Below, piece after piece: positions 28,294-36,010 of a stretch of 64,000 nucleotides of DNA. Numbering within the stretch: the stretch's first letter is position 1; each line of letters starts with the position of its first letter. The stretch lies in NCBI RefSeq assembly GCF_004136635.1, contig NZ_NOIU01000001.1, forward strand, positions 1-64,000, read 5' to 3'. Origin of the DNA: Rothia halotolerans. Its GTDB lineage: Bacteria; Actinomycetota; Actinomycetes; Actinomycetales; Micrococcaceae. A program made the translations under genes and the position numbers. The notes below the pieces were generated by a model, which was not told the DNA's origin, made no database searches, and saw only the letters and a program-made list of their open reading frames with translations.

Positions 28294-28713
28294 TCACCTC
28301 AACGCAAGCGTCTCCACCGGCTGCCCCGTGATCTCTGCGATGAGATCGAAGTCCTTGTCCAGTGCCAGCACCGTGAGCCCGGCCTTCTCGGCGGTCGCCG
28401 CGATCAGCAGATCCGGAATGGAAGGCGCTCGATGATGGCCGCGATCGGCGAGGAGCATCTGCACCTCGAATGCGCGGTCCTCCATCGCGGGCGTCAGATG
28501 CTCGATCGGCATCAGGGACAACGGCGGCAGACCGAAGGCCGCCCTCCCCGCTTCACCCGAGCGGGCGGAGAAGCCGAGTTCGAGCCTCGTCATCGTCGAG
28601 AGCCGCACCAGACCTCGTTCGATGCGCGCATTCCACACGTCGAGGCGCGCGGCGTGCCCGGACTGCATCCGTGCGTAGGCCGATTTGTCGATCAGCCAAC
28701 TCGTCACCGCCAC
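28294..28713 (-). CDS. PIN-domain toxin (VapC type)
   Basis: A 139-residue PIN nuclease with the less usual start [16 protein letters not shown] (Asp9), [13 protein letters not shown] (Glu), [15 protein letters not shown] and [19 protein letters not shown] (Asp). It overlaps the antitoxin gene by ten bases. This is a different PIN subgroup from the two other PIN toxins in the window. Confidence 0.92.
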   Translation of the reverse strand: MAVTSWLIDKSAYARMQSGHAARLDVWNARIERGLVRLSTMTRLELGFSARSGEAGRAAFGLPPLSLMPIEHLTPAMEDRAFEVQMLLADRGHHRAPSIPDLLIAATAEKAGLTVLALDKDFDLIAEITGQPVETLALR

Positions 28714-28928
28714 GCGGCATCCATCACGTCGTCGTCCGCCAGATCGGCGAAAGCCTCGGCGGAGCGCTCCCAGTCCGCAGCCGTCAGTTCAGACGCGGAG
28801 CTGACGGGAGCAGCGCCTTCGAGCTTCCTGCGCAGGAACTCGTTACGAGACAGGCCCTGATCGGACGCCGCGGCATCGATACGCTCCACCGCCTCGTCGC
28901 TGAGCCCTCGAATCAGAACATTCGTCAT
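28704..28928 (-). CDS. Ribbon-helix-helix antitoxin (VapB type)
   Basis: A 74-residue antitoxin: [20 protein letters not shown] is the ribbon-helix-helix start, with [12 protein letters not shown] completing it, and the tail [20 protein letters not shown] is acidic. The ATG at 28928 has GAGGTGA five bases upstream. It pairs with the PIN toxin at 28294. Confidence 0.9.
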   Translation of the reverse strand: MTNVLIRGLSDEAVERIDAAASDQGLSRNEFLRRKLEGAAPVSSASELTAADWERSAEAFADLADDDVMDAAWR

Positions 28929-28947
28929 GATGATCACCTCTTACATA

Positions 28948-28969
28948 TGATGATATCGCGATATCATCA
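28948..28969. promoter_or_regulatory. 22-bp palindromic operator of the VapBC-type module
   Basis: A perfect 22-bp palindrome, each half being TGATGATATCG, 20 bases upstream of the antitoxin start. It shares TGATATC with the operator at 27195, so the two antitoxins may cross-bind. Confidence 0.8.
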
Positions 28970-29098
28970 GCCTCTCCAGTCATGATCGCGACGTCGTGGA
29001 TACGGCCCGGGGCCGACACGCGAAGACATCGAGTGGACGCTGAGGCAGCTCCACCATGCCCCGACTGGGGGCCATCGCGGACAGCTGCGGGCACCCCC

Positions 29099-29656
29099 TC
29101 AGTCCTCGCCGTCATGCCGATGCACGATATGCCCCTCCTGGTCGAAGATCATGATCACCTCGGCAGGCCCCCCTTCGGCCACGAAGGCATGAGGCGTCAT
29201 CGTGGCGAACTCGGCGGCCTCCCCCGCCTCGACGACGACCGCACGCTCCCCCAGGAGGAGACGGACCCTGCCCTCCATCACGAAGAACCAGTCGTGCCCG
29301 GGGTGCACCCGCTGCTCCGGAACCGCGGAGGTGGGCTCGAGCCGGACCTTGAGGGCCTTCATGCTGCCGGTCGCCTTGGAGAGCATCCACGTGGTGCGCG
29401 GGCCCTCCCGGTTCGGCTCGGGACGGATGACGACGTCGTCGTCGGTGTCGTCCTCGAGCAGGGTCTCGACGTTGGTGCGCAGGGCGCGGGCCAGCGGGAG
29501 GAGCACGTCCAGGCTGATCGCGCGCTTGCCGGTCTCGATGCGGCTGATCGTCGACGGGCTGAGGTGGGAGCGCTCGGCCAGGTCGTCGAGGGAGAGGGAC
29601 TGGGCACGACGCAGGCTGCGCAGCCGGGTGCGCACGACCTGTTCGATCTCGGACAT
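29099..29656 (-). CDS. XRE-cupin transcriptional regulator
   Basis: 185 residues: helix-turn-helix at about 8-65 (LDDLAERSHLSPSTISRIE) plus a cupin domain (about 105-180; HPGHDWFFVMEGRVRLLLGE). This two-part layout usually gives a small-molecule-responsive repressor. It is divergent from the oxidoreductase-methyltransferase gene, its probable target. Confidence 0.93.
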   Translation of the reverse strand: MSEIEQVVRTRLRSLRRAQSLSLDDLAERSHLSPSTISRIETGKRAISLDVLLPLARALRTNVETLLEDDTDDDVVIRPEPNREGPRTTWMLSKATGSMKALKVRLEPTSAVPEQRVHPGHDWFFVMEGRVRLLLGERAVVVEAGEAAEFATMTPHAFVAEGGPAEVIMIFDQEGHIVHRHDGED

Positions 29657-29740
29657 GAGGGGCTCCCAACGGCTCGTGGAGGTCTTTGCGAATACTGCAA
29701 GATGCTATGCACTATACGCGATCCTCGCTATTCTCGAGCT
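29657..29740. promoter_or_regulatory. Divergent control region, XRE-cupin / oxidoreductase
   Basis: An A/T-richer 84-base gap. TTGCGAATACTGCAA (about 29683-29697) is an inverted repeat with TTGC/GCAA arms and is a candidate XRE operator; TATGCACTATAC just after it offers -10-like hexamers. Confidence 0.5.
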
Positions 29741-31408
29741 ATGACCTCCAGCGACCAGCACCCCGAAGACCAGCACAGCGCCGACCGGGCGCACGACCAC
29801 AGCGGTGACTCGAGCGCCGAACCGCACCCCGCCCTTCCCTCCATCACCCGCCACGCCGACGTCGCGATCATCGGAGGCTCCGCCGCCGGCCTGGCGGCCG
29901 CCCTGCAGCTCTCCCGTCAGCAGCGCTCGGTGATCGTGGTCGACGCCGGGGATCCGCGCAACGCGCCGGCCGCCGCGATGCACAGCTACCTCGGCCACGA
30001 AGGGCGCTCCCCCGCCGACTTCCTGCGGATCGCCCGCGCCGAGGTGTGCTCCTACGGCGCGGAGGTCCTCACCGGGCGAGCCCTCGACGTCGCCCGCGAC
30101 GCCGAGGGCTTCCGCATCGAGCTGACCGGCGGTCACGTGCTCCGCGCCCGACGCGTCGTCGCGGCGACCGGCCTGACCGACGAGCTCCCCGAGATCCCCG
30201 GCCTCGCCGAGCACTGGGGCACCTCGGTCATCCACTGCCCCTTCTGCCACGGCTACGAGTCGCGGGATCGACGCATCGTCGCCCTCGTGACCTCGCCCGT
30301 CGGCCTGCACGCCCTGCCCCTGCTGCGCCAGCTCACGGAGCAGCTCACCGTCGTCGTCCACGGAGGCGTCCCTGCCGAGGACCCGCAGCTGGCCACCCTC
30401 AAATCCGCGGGCGTGCCGGTGATCGTTGAACCCGTCGAGCGGATCCTCGACGATGACGCGGGGCGGCTGCGCGCCCTGCGGCTGGCCGACGGCACCGAGG
30501 TCCCCGCCGACACCATCCTCATCGGCACCCGCCTGCACGCTCGCGTGGCGCCCTTCGCCGGCCTCGGCCTGGCCGCCAGCGAGCACCCCACCGGCATCGC
30601 GAGCTACGTCGAGGCGGATCCGGTCACCGGGGCGACGGCCGTGCCGGGCCTCTACGCGGCCGGAACCCTCGCCGAGCCCACGCTGCAGGTGCTGCCCACC
30701 GCGGCCGCCGGTGGGCGGGTCGGGGCGATGATCAGCTTCGACCTGGCCCAGGAGGACCTCGAGGCAGCGGCTCGCCCGGTGGCCCACGCCGCCGACTGGG
30801 ACGGTCGCTACAGCGGCGACCTGCAGTGGAGCGGCAACCCCAATGGCTCCCTCGTCGCCGAGGCCGCCGGCCTGACCCCGGGCACCGCCTTGGACATCGG
30901 GGCCGGAGAGGGCGGGGACGCCCTCTGGCTCGCGGAGCAGGGATGGCGGGTCACGGCCAGCGACATCTCGAAGCTGGCCCTCGAGCGCGTCCGCGCGGAG
31001 GCGCAGCGGCGATCGTTGCCGGTGGAGACCCTGCAGACCGACGCCAACGCCGCCGAGCCCTTCGACAGGGCCCGGTACGACCTGGTCACCGCCGCGTACG
31101 CCTCGATCCCGCGGACCCCGGATGCGCGCGGAGTGACGAACTTCCTCGACGCGGTGGCGCCCGGCGGGCGGCTGCTGATCATCAACCACGACGTGAGCGA
31201 TATCCGGGAGACTCTCTCCACCGCGGAGCCGGAGTCCACCCGGCCCTTCGACCACGAGGCCTTCGTCGGCACCGACGACTTCGTGGAAGCGCTGACCGCA
31301 TCGCCGGAATGGGAGATCGAGGTCAACGAGCGCCGGGAGCGCCCCGCCGGAGCGGCCTCGGCCCATCACGTCCACGACGTCGTCCTGCGAGCCCGCCGAC
31401 TGAGCTGA
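29741..31408 (+). CDS. Thioredoxin-reductase-like flavoprotein fused to a methyltransferase
   Basis: 555 residues in one chain. After a His/Asp-rich leader (1-38), residues 40-345 are a thioredoxin-reductase-type domain: FAD motif VAIIGGSAAGLAAALQLSRQ, redox pair Cys166-Cys169 in HCPFCHGYE, and a C-terminal FAD loop LYAAGTLAEPTLQVLPTAAA. Residues about 350-555 are a class I methyltransferase with ALDIGAGEGGDALWLAEQG. This two-enzyme fusion is known in actinomycetes but its reaction is not. Electron donor and methyl acceptor are unknown; reduction and methylation of a thiol or metalloid compound is one idea. The divergent XRE-cupin protein likely controls it. Confidence 0.88.
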   Translation: MTSSDQHPEDQHSADRAHDHSGDSSAEPHPALPSITRHADVAIIGGSAAGLAAALQLSRQQRSVIVVDAGDPRNAPAAAMHSYLGHEGRSPADFLRIARAEVCSYGAEVLTGRALDVARDAEGFRIELTGGHVLRARRVVAATGLTDELPEIPGLAEHWGTSVIHCPFCHGYESRDRRIVALVTSPVGLHALPLLRQLTEQLTVVVHGGVPAEDPQLATLKSAGVPVIVEPVERILDDDAGRLRALRLADGTEVPADTILIGTRLHARVAPFAGLGLAASEHPTGIASYVEADPVTGATAVPGLYAAGTLAEPTLQVLPTAAAGGRVGAMISFDLAQEDLEAAARPVAHAADWDGRYSGDLQWSGNPNGSLVAEAAGLTPGTALDIGAGEGGDALWLAEQGWRVTASDISKLALERVRAEAQRRSLPVETLQTDANAAEPFDRARYDLVTAAYASIPRTPDARGVTNFLDAVAPGGRLLIINHDVSDIRETLSTAEPESTRPFDHEAFVGTDDFVEALTASPEWEIEVNERRERPAGAASAHHVHDVVLRARRLS

Positions 31409-31546
31409 CGGCCGAGCCCGACGACGACGCTGCAGCGGCCACCTCACCCGGGACAAGCTCAGATGCCGCACGGCTGACGACGGCCACCCCATCCTCGACG
31501 ACGATCATGCGATCTGTCGTCGGGGATGGGGCGGCTCACTCGGTCC

Positions 31547-31900
31547 TCAGGAAACCGCCGACCGGACGATCTCGGCGATGCGCTTCTCGGTCTCCTCGTC
31601 GAGGGAGTCGAGGTACCACGCAGCCGGCATCATCGCCCCGTCCGCGCCGCCGGCGGGCCGGAAGGCGGCCTTCTCGGTGATCGCGAGGTTCAGTCGTTCG
31701 TCGTTGCGCAGCGTCACCAGCGCGGGAGTGCTCGCCGAGGCGGCATAGGCGGGCATCCCGTACCAGATCCGCGGCTTCAGATGAGGTGCCGCGGCCAGAA
31801 TGACGTCGTGCACACGCCGCATGACCGACCGGCGCGGTTCGTCCATCGTCGCGATCTTCTCGATCACCTGGGTGAGGTTCTTCTCGTCCTTCGACGGCAT
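31547..31900 (-). CDS. DUF1801-family protein
   Basis: 117 residues with the DUF1801 pattern: IEKIATMDEPRRSVMRRVHD, then IWYGMPAYAASASTPALVTL and an acidic C-terminal helix. Family members are small soluble proteins, some implicated in stress, with no proven activity. The ATG at 31900 gives the family start. Confidence 0.8.
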   Translation of the reverse strand: MPSKDEKNLTQVIEKIATMDEPRRSVMRRVHDVILAAAPHLKPRIWYGMPAYAASASTPALVTLRNDERLNLAITEKAAFRPAGGADGAMMPAAWYLDSLDEETEKRIAEIVRSAVS

Positions 31901-32092
31901 AGCATGTCCTCTCGTCAGCCGACGCCGAGCGTCGGCGGCATGAAGTCGGCGCATCGGAGCGCCGCACCCCACCCGGACATGGCCTGAACCGCTCAGTCCT
32001 CTCCGCGATGATTCACGTGGTCTTCACGTGGAAGTGCCATCGGTGATACAAGTCACCAATTCTAGAGTACCTGATGTGTGGGACGGCCGGTG

Positions 32093-32182
32093 TTAGACGT
32101 TGAACCGGAACTCCACCACGTGTCCACACATAGGGCAGTCTGGTCGTCGGGCCCTGTCTGGTGCGCCGCGCGTTCGCCCAGC
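32093..32182 (-). other. In-frame zinc-ribbon-like tail beyond the stop of the XRE gene
   Basis: Past the TAG at 32183-32185 the same frame runs open for 29 more codons and ends PDCPMCGHVVEFRFNV before TAA at 32093. CPxCG followed by hydrophobic/aromatic residues looks like a real zinc-ribbon knuckle. It could be the lost C-terminus of the XRE protein (nonsense mutation), readthrough, or chance. Confidence 0.4.
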
Positions 32183-32779
32183 CTAGCGCTCGACCGCGCG
32201 GAGGGCGTCGAGCCGGGACGCGACGAGCGCTTGCGCTCGGTCCATGAGGCCGAGGTCTCGCTCCCCCTCGTCGATGCGCGCGCGGAGCCTCATGACCGGC
32301 AGTGCGTCCGCCTCCCGCAGGGCGAGCTCGCCGAGGTCGTCCAGCTCGGCCACTGCCGCCTCGTGCTGGTCCTGGCGGTGGGCGCGCAGGACGTCGAGGC
32401 GCTCCGACTCGTCGCGCCAGTAGGAAATCCGCGACTCGCGACCGAGACCGACGCGGCCCTCCATCCAGGCGCGCAGCTGCGGCGCGACGACGTCGTCGGG
32501 CACAGCGGTGGCCAGCTGGGCCTCCTCGGGGTCGGGCAGGTCGGCGGGGACGTGGGCGAGGAGGTCGGTCAGGGTGACGCCGAGGGCGACGGACAGGGCC
32601 ATGAGGTCGTCGACGGTGACCGCTCGCGCGCGGCGCTCGATCCCCTGGACATCGTCGCCGGAGAGCGAATGATCGAGCTCGATCAGCGCCCGGGACAGCT
32701 CATCGACGGTGAGCCCAGCGGCCTCGCGGTGACGGGCGACGGCTGCGGCGACGGCCACGGAGGTCGGCGCGTGCGTCAT
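32183..32779 (-). CDS. XRE-type helix-turn-helix regulator of the mobile element
   Basis: 198 residues. The first 75 residues are a helix-turn-helix domain (AAAVARHREAAGLTVDELSR, GDDVQGIERRARAVTVDDLM); the rest is a charged alpha-helical region. Its ATG lies two bases after the end of the next upstream gene, so both are in one operon of repressors. It marks the left side of the element. See the in-frame tail after its stop codon. Confidence 0.75.
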   Translation of the reverse strand: MTHAPTSVAVAAAVARHREAAGLTVDELSRALIELDHSLSGDDVQGIERRARAVTVDDLMALSVALGVTLTDLLAHVPADLPDPEEAQLATAVPDDVVAPQLRAWMEGRVGLGRESRISYWRDESERLDVLRAHRQDQHEAAVAELDDLGELALREADALPVMRLRARIDEGERDLGLMDRAQALVASRLDALRAVER

Positions 32780-32781
32780 CG

Positions 32782-33258
32782 TCAGTCCTCGCGCTCGGCC
32801 ATGCGACGGCGCTTCACCTCAGCCTCGAGCTCGTCGGTGCTGAAGACCCCGAGGACCTGCTTGGCCAGCGCTTGGCGGCCGGCGATTGCAGCTGGAGCCT
32901 GGAGGTCGACGGCAGCCGTCTCGACGTCGGCCATGATCGCCGCGGCCCGCTCGCGCCCGAACCCCCTGAGCATGTTCGCGTCGATGCCGAGCACCGAAGC
33001 GAGCTTGGCCAGGGTCTCGTCCGGCGGGTGCGTCGTGCGGGGCTCGCCCTTGTAGTAGCGGATGCCCGCCAGGGCGATGCGGACGGCACCGACACTGATG
33101 CCTGTCGCCGCGGCGAGGTCGGCGGCGGTGAGCCCGCTCTGCTTGTACGCCCGCTGGAGCTCGGCCGACTCAATCGGGATGTCGACGCCCTTCTTCGTGC
33201 CGGTGTCGCCCTCATCCTCGTCCTCTGACTGGATAGGAGTGGTCTCATCCTTGACCAT
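32782..33258 (-). CDS. XRE-type regulator of the mobile element
   Basis: 158 residues: acidic N-terminal 35 residues, a helix-turn-helix (LTAADLAAATGISVGAVRIA) at about 47-110, and a basic end VKRRRMAERED. GGAAGG lies about six bases before the ATG at 33258. First gene of a two-gene minus-strand operon, divergent from the Cys-rich protein gene at 33391. Probably an element immunity/maintenance repressor. Confidence 0.75.
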   Translation of the reverse strand: MVKDETTPIQSEDEDEGDTGTKKGVDIPIESAELQRAYKQSGLTAADLAAATGISVGAVRIALAGIRYYKGEPRTTHPPDETLAKLASVLGIDANMLRGFGRERAAAIMADVETAAVDLQAPAAIAGRQALAKQVLGVFSTDELEAEVKRRRMAERED

Positions 33259-33390
33259 GGCCGCCTTCCGCTCGTCTATCAGGGTGCGTGACGTATCAAG
33301 ACTACACGCGACACTACTAACGTGCGACGTCTGTAGTAGACTCATCACGCGACTTTGACGACAACCCTGCACCACAGAGAGGGAGTAGCG
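33259..33390. promoter_or_regulatory. Divergent promoter region of the repressor operon
   Basis: 132 bases. CACGCGAC appears twice as a direct repeat (near 33303 and 33345), with GTAGTAG/CTACTA elements between. It is the likely binding site of the XRE proteins; exact operators cannot be set. Confidence 0.4.
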
Positions 33391-33759
33391 ATGGAGGATA
33401 TGAACGACGAACTGGCGGAGCGGCTGAGGAAAATGAACGAACGGGCTGCCCCACCGCTGACCTGGGAGGAATTCAAGGTCAGGACGCCGTGCCGCGGCTG
33501 CGGGCAGCCGTGGTTGGACGGGGAGGAATGGCGGTCGGGCGGGACCGCGCACTTCACCGACGAACAGCGGGAGCGCTACGAGGCCGAGAAGAAGCGCTTC
33601 GCTCAGCAGCACGGCCGCTGCGGGAACGAGCGGCACTCGATGTCGGGGTCGCTGACCATCCACTGCAGGCGGTGCTGCCCGCCTCCGCCGCTGTCGCCGC
33701 AGCAGGTCGAGGAGATCCGACGAGTCTTCGCCGAGGCGAGGAGGTCGCGGAACGGCTGA
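33391..33759 (+). CDS. Cysteine-rich small protein of the mobile element
   Basis: 122 residues. Cys pairs CRGCG (near residue 35), CGNERH (near 78) and CRRCC (near 92) could bind zinc. The N-terminus is helical and charged (MEDMNDELAERLRKMNERAA). GGGAG five bases before the ATG supports the start. No family recognised. A strong terminator follows. Confidence 0.6.
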   Translation: MEDMNDELAERLRKMNERAAPPLTWEEFKVRTPCRGCGQPWLDGEEWRSGGTAHFTDEQRERYEAEKKRFAQQHGRCGNERHSMSGSLTIHCRRCCPPPPLSPQQVEEIRRVFAEARRSRNG

Positions 33760-33768
33760 GCGAGGCGG

Positions 33769-33800
33769 AGCAGCCCCGGTGCTTGAGCACCGGGGCTGCT
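33769..33800 (+). terminator. Perfect 14-bp stem-loop terminator
   Basis: AGCAGCCCCGGTGC (33769-33782) pairs fully with GCACCGGGGCTGCT (33787-33800) around TTGA, ten bases after the Cys-rich gene, with CTGTGTT following. Confidence 0.85.
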
Positions 33801-33908
33801 CTGTGTTCGGGCGACGGCAGCACAGGTCGGCGCTGCGCGCTGGCCTGGCGGCCTGGGCCGGCCGAGGGCCGGGGGTCAGAGGAAGGCTGCATGGGATGCC
33901 AGCGCGTC

Positions 33909-34311
33909 TGTCTCACGGTTGTGCGACAGACGTTTCCGCAGGTCAAAGGCCGTTTCAGGGGTTGACTCCGGATGCACTGTCGCACACTCAAAATGGATCG
34001 TGAGACAGGCGTTTCCGCAGGTCAGAGGCAGTTTTAGGGGTGATTGTCTCACTTGTCTCACCAATTCTTAGAAAGATACATACGCGCGAGCAGCGAGCTG
34101 CGTCCAATGGGATGCGTAGACCTGCATGCTGGTTCTGTCCTAGATAAGCCCGGGAAAAGCGTGAGACATGTGAGACATTCGCTCAAATACCTGCCCTGAC
34201 CAGGACAAACTCTGTCTCACGCCTGGAAATCGGCGTGCGACACTTCGCTGACTTTCCGCGGGAAACATGCGCTCTGACCAGGGAGTATGCCTGTCTCACG
34301 CTCGTGAGACA
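33909..34311. repeat. Dyad-symmetric octamer array; candidate origin or partition site
   Basis: Twelve copies of TGTC(T/G)CAC or its complement lie in a 772-base gene-free stretch between two convergent genes. Forward copies start at 33909, 33978, 34045, 34054, 34213 and 34292; reverse copies at 33921, 34000, 34161, 34170, 34235 and 34304. Every copy has a mirror partner, start plus end always summing to 68220-68222, so the whole 403 bases are symmetric about 34,110. GGTCA at 33941 and 34020 mirrors TGACC at 34275 and 34197 in the same way. Pair spacing outward from the centre is 9, 22 and 12 bases on each side. Position and form fit iteron-type origin, centromere or relaxosome DNA rather than a promoter. 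Confidence 0.85.
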
Positions 34312-34531
34312 GGCGCGTCGCTCAGCCCCGTCGGCCAGGGTCCGCTTGCGAGAGCGGTCTCCCCTTGGTTGTCCCCGGCGGCGAGCGCGTTGCGAGGGGC
34401 GTGACCGCTTGGGTGTGCTCCTCCTTGCTCGCGCTACGTGCAGAAATTGGCCGGAGGCTAATAGACCTCAACGCCTCACTGACCCGACCCCTCCCTCAGG
34501 CCACCTGGCCTGCGCGAAGCGGCAGGAGTGC

Positions 34532-34960
34532 TCAATCGAGGTTCCGCAGCGGCCACTGCTGGACATGAAGGTCATTGAGAAGGTCCTGGTGCTCGAGCTC
34601 CCGGAGCTTCTCCTTCGCGGCCTCGACCTCTTCCTCGCGTCGTTCGACCTCCTCCTGTGCGGCGCGAAGGAGGAGGTCCGCCTTTTCGACCGCGTACTCG
34701 GCGTGTCGGATCTCGACGTCGTGCTCGTCGTCGTCCCCACCGAGCAGGTGCACCAGCGGTATGCGCAGCACTTCGGCAGCGTAGGCGGCTTCGTTGAGCT
34801 TGACGCCTCGCAGGCCTTTCTCGATCTTGTTCACCGCCGTGGGGATGAGCGTGACCCCGAGACGCTCCGAGAGCGCGTGAGCGAGCTCGGCCTGGGTCAT
34901 GCCGACGGCCATGCGGCGGTGCCGCAGCCGGTGGGCGAAGATCTCTTCGGGCGTGGCCAT
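34532..34960 (-). CDS. XRE-type regulator with coiled-coil tail
   Basis: 142 residues: helix-turn-helix at about 8-80 (RMAVGMTQAELAHALSERLG, TAVNKIEKGLRGVKLNEAAY) and a long helical coiled coil (about 88-135, AEYAVEKADLLLRAAQEEVE onwards). GGGAG stands before the ATG at 34960. It is divergent from the AlpA operon and likely its repressor, binding the palindrome at 35011. Confidence 0.8.
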   Translation of the reverse strand: MATPEEIFAHRLRHRRMAVGMTQAELAHALSERLGVTLIPTAVNKIEKGLRGVKLNEAAYAAEVLRIPLVHLLGGDDDEHDVEIRHAEYAVEKADLLLRAAQEEVERREEEVEAAKEKLRELEHQDLLNDLHVQQWPLRNLD

Positions 34961-35269
34961 GTCTCCCTCTCTCAGCACCCACACAAGATGCTCTCATCGC
35001 AGTCTATAGCATCAAAGTTGCTTTGATCGGTGCGAGTTGGTAGAGTCGGGAGCAAGGCGGAGCTCAGTGGCCCCGTCACCGCTCTATAAGACCGTTGATC
35101 TCTCGCCGACACTGGCGACTGGGGAGATCTCGGGCCGGGGACGCGGCCCCGGATGGAACTCGACCACGCAGGCGGCAAAGAAGATCTTCGGTTCAACCGG
35201 AGGCGCGGGGAGCAGTCGAGGCACCGATCGACGACACGGTTGATCGGGCGTCTTGAAAGGGCTCCTGTC
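34961..35269. promoter_or_regulatory. Divergent promoter and leader before the AlpA operon
   Basis: A 309-base region without a convincing gene. It holds -10-like TATAGC and TAGAGT, the palindrome at 35011, and a hairpin CCGGGG/CCCCGG at 35135-35152 in the AlpA-side leader. An open frame from 35153 runs into the AlpA gene but lacks a ribosome site. Confidence 0.5.
35011..35027. promoter_or_regulatory. Palindromic operator ATCAAAG-TTG-CTTTGAT
   Basis: A perfect 7-bp inverted repeat with a three-base centre, 51 bases upstream of the XRE start and in the shared promoter region. It is a probable site for the XRE protein at 34532. Confidence 0.7.
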
Positions 35270-35476
35270 ATGACCTCTGTCAATCAGCTGCCGGACCGGC
35301 TGTACTCCGTGCGCGAGCTGTGGGCTCTGGGCTACGGCTCGAAGAACTCGATCCGCGCGCGCATCCACGAGGGAGCCGTCCCCGCCGTGCGTGTGGGGAA
35401 GACCCTGAAGGTCCGTGAGAGCGATCTCCGCTATCTCGCCGTGCCTGTCGAGCCTGCCGAGGAGGCCTCGGCATGA
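35270..35476 (+). CDS. AlpA/excisionase-type helix-turn-helix protein
   Basis: A 68-residue MerR-like winged DNA-binding domain (HTH_17): LYSVRELWALGYGSKNSIRA then VPAVRVGKTLKVRESDLRYL. AAAGGG lies nine bases before the ATG at 35270. Such proteins act as excisionases or activate mobile-element replication operons. It heads an operon of overlapping genes leading to the primase-helicase. Confidence 0.85.
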   Translation: MTSVNQLPDRLYSVRELWALGYGSKNSIRARIHEGAVPAVRVGKTLKVRESDLRYLAVPVEPAEEASA

Positions 35477-35766
35477 GCGCCGTCGACACCGGCACGGCAC
35501 AGCCGCCGCAGTGCCAGCGCGGACGCTTCATCGAAGATCTCGGCGCAGCCATGAAGAACTCGCCGGATGCGGACTCCGAGCTCGTGCAGTTCTGGAGCGA
35601 CGTCCGGCTCACGTGGGGCATCGTGGCCTACGCGCCCCACTCCGAGGGCGTGGCCGCGCTGTTCCGCATCGACGAGGACAGCGACGTCGAGTACGCCGTC
35701 TACACCTGGGCCGACCTGGAAGCCGAGTGGGCCGCCTGGAACTCGATGGCCGAGGTGTCGGCATGA
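35473..35766 (+). CDS. Hypothetical element protein
   Basis: 97 residues, acidic and Trp-containing (LVQFWSDVRLTWGIVAYAPH, VYTWADLEAEWAAWNSMAEV), overlapping both neighbours by ATGA. No family recognised. Its place between AlpA and the primase suggests a replication or regulation accessory. Confidence 0.65.
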   Translation: MSAVDTGTAQPPQCQRGRFIEDLGAAMKNSPDADSELVQFWSDVRLTWGIVAYAPHSEGVAALFRIDEDSDVEYAVYTWADLEAEWAAWNSMAEVSA

Positions 35767-35915
35767 GCACCGCGACCCTCGACGCGCCCAGTGCCACGCG
35801 GAAGACCGAGGACGACCTCGAGGCTCTCGTCGAGCAGATCGTCGACACGTTCCCGCCTCTGACCGCCGAGCAGAAGGCCGAACTCGGCTGCCTGCTCGCC
35901 CCTGCGAGGACATGA
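35763..35915 (+). CDS. Small hypothetical element protein
   Basis: 50 residues (MSTATLDAPSATRKTEDDLE, then EQIVDTFPPLTAEQKAELGC). The ATGA overlap with the previous gene supports expression. The C-terminal half resembles a short helical pair found beside actinobacterial element genes; function unknown. Confidence 0.6.
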   Translation: MSTATLDAPSATRKTEDDLEALVEQIVDTFPPLTAEQKAELGCLLAPART

Positions 35916-35916
35916 G

Positions 35917-35943
35917 AGAAGCCCCGCACGAGGCGGGGCTTCT
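35917..35943 (+). terminator. Hairpin after the AlpA gene cluster
   Basis: AGAAGCCCCGC (35917-35927) pairs with GCGGGGCTTCT (35933-35943), loop ACGAG, two bases after the stop. It probably attenuates transcription into the primase gene. Confidence 0.8.
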
Positions 35944-36010
35944 GATCTCAACCGATTGTCCGTCTGGCCGAGGTGGGACTCGTTGCCAGGCGTTGCTGAA
36001 AGGACACGCG

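Noticed and set aside
31980-32182. An attachment site at the left border of the element
   Set aside because: I found no matching direct repeat at the right side (about 52 kb or 61 kb) and no tRNA gene or integrase, so a border repeat cannot be supported.
33909-34311. CRISPR array as an explanation of the repeated octamers
   Set aside because: The repeats are only eight bases, unevenly spaced, in both orientations and symmetric; no cas genes are present.
35153-35269. N-terminal extension of the AlpA-type protein
   Set aside because: It lacks a ribosome site and the family begins at the ATG at 35270, which has one.
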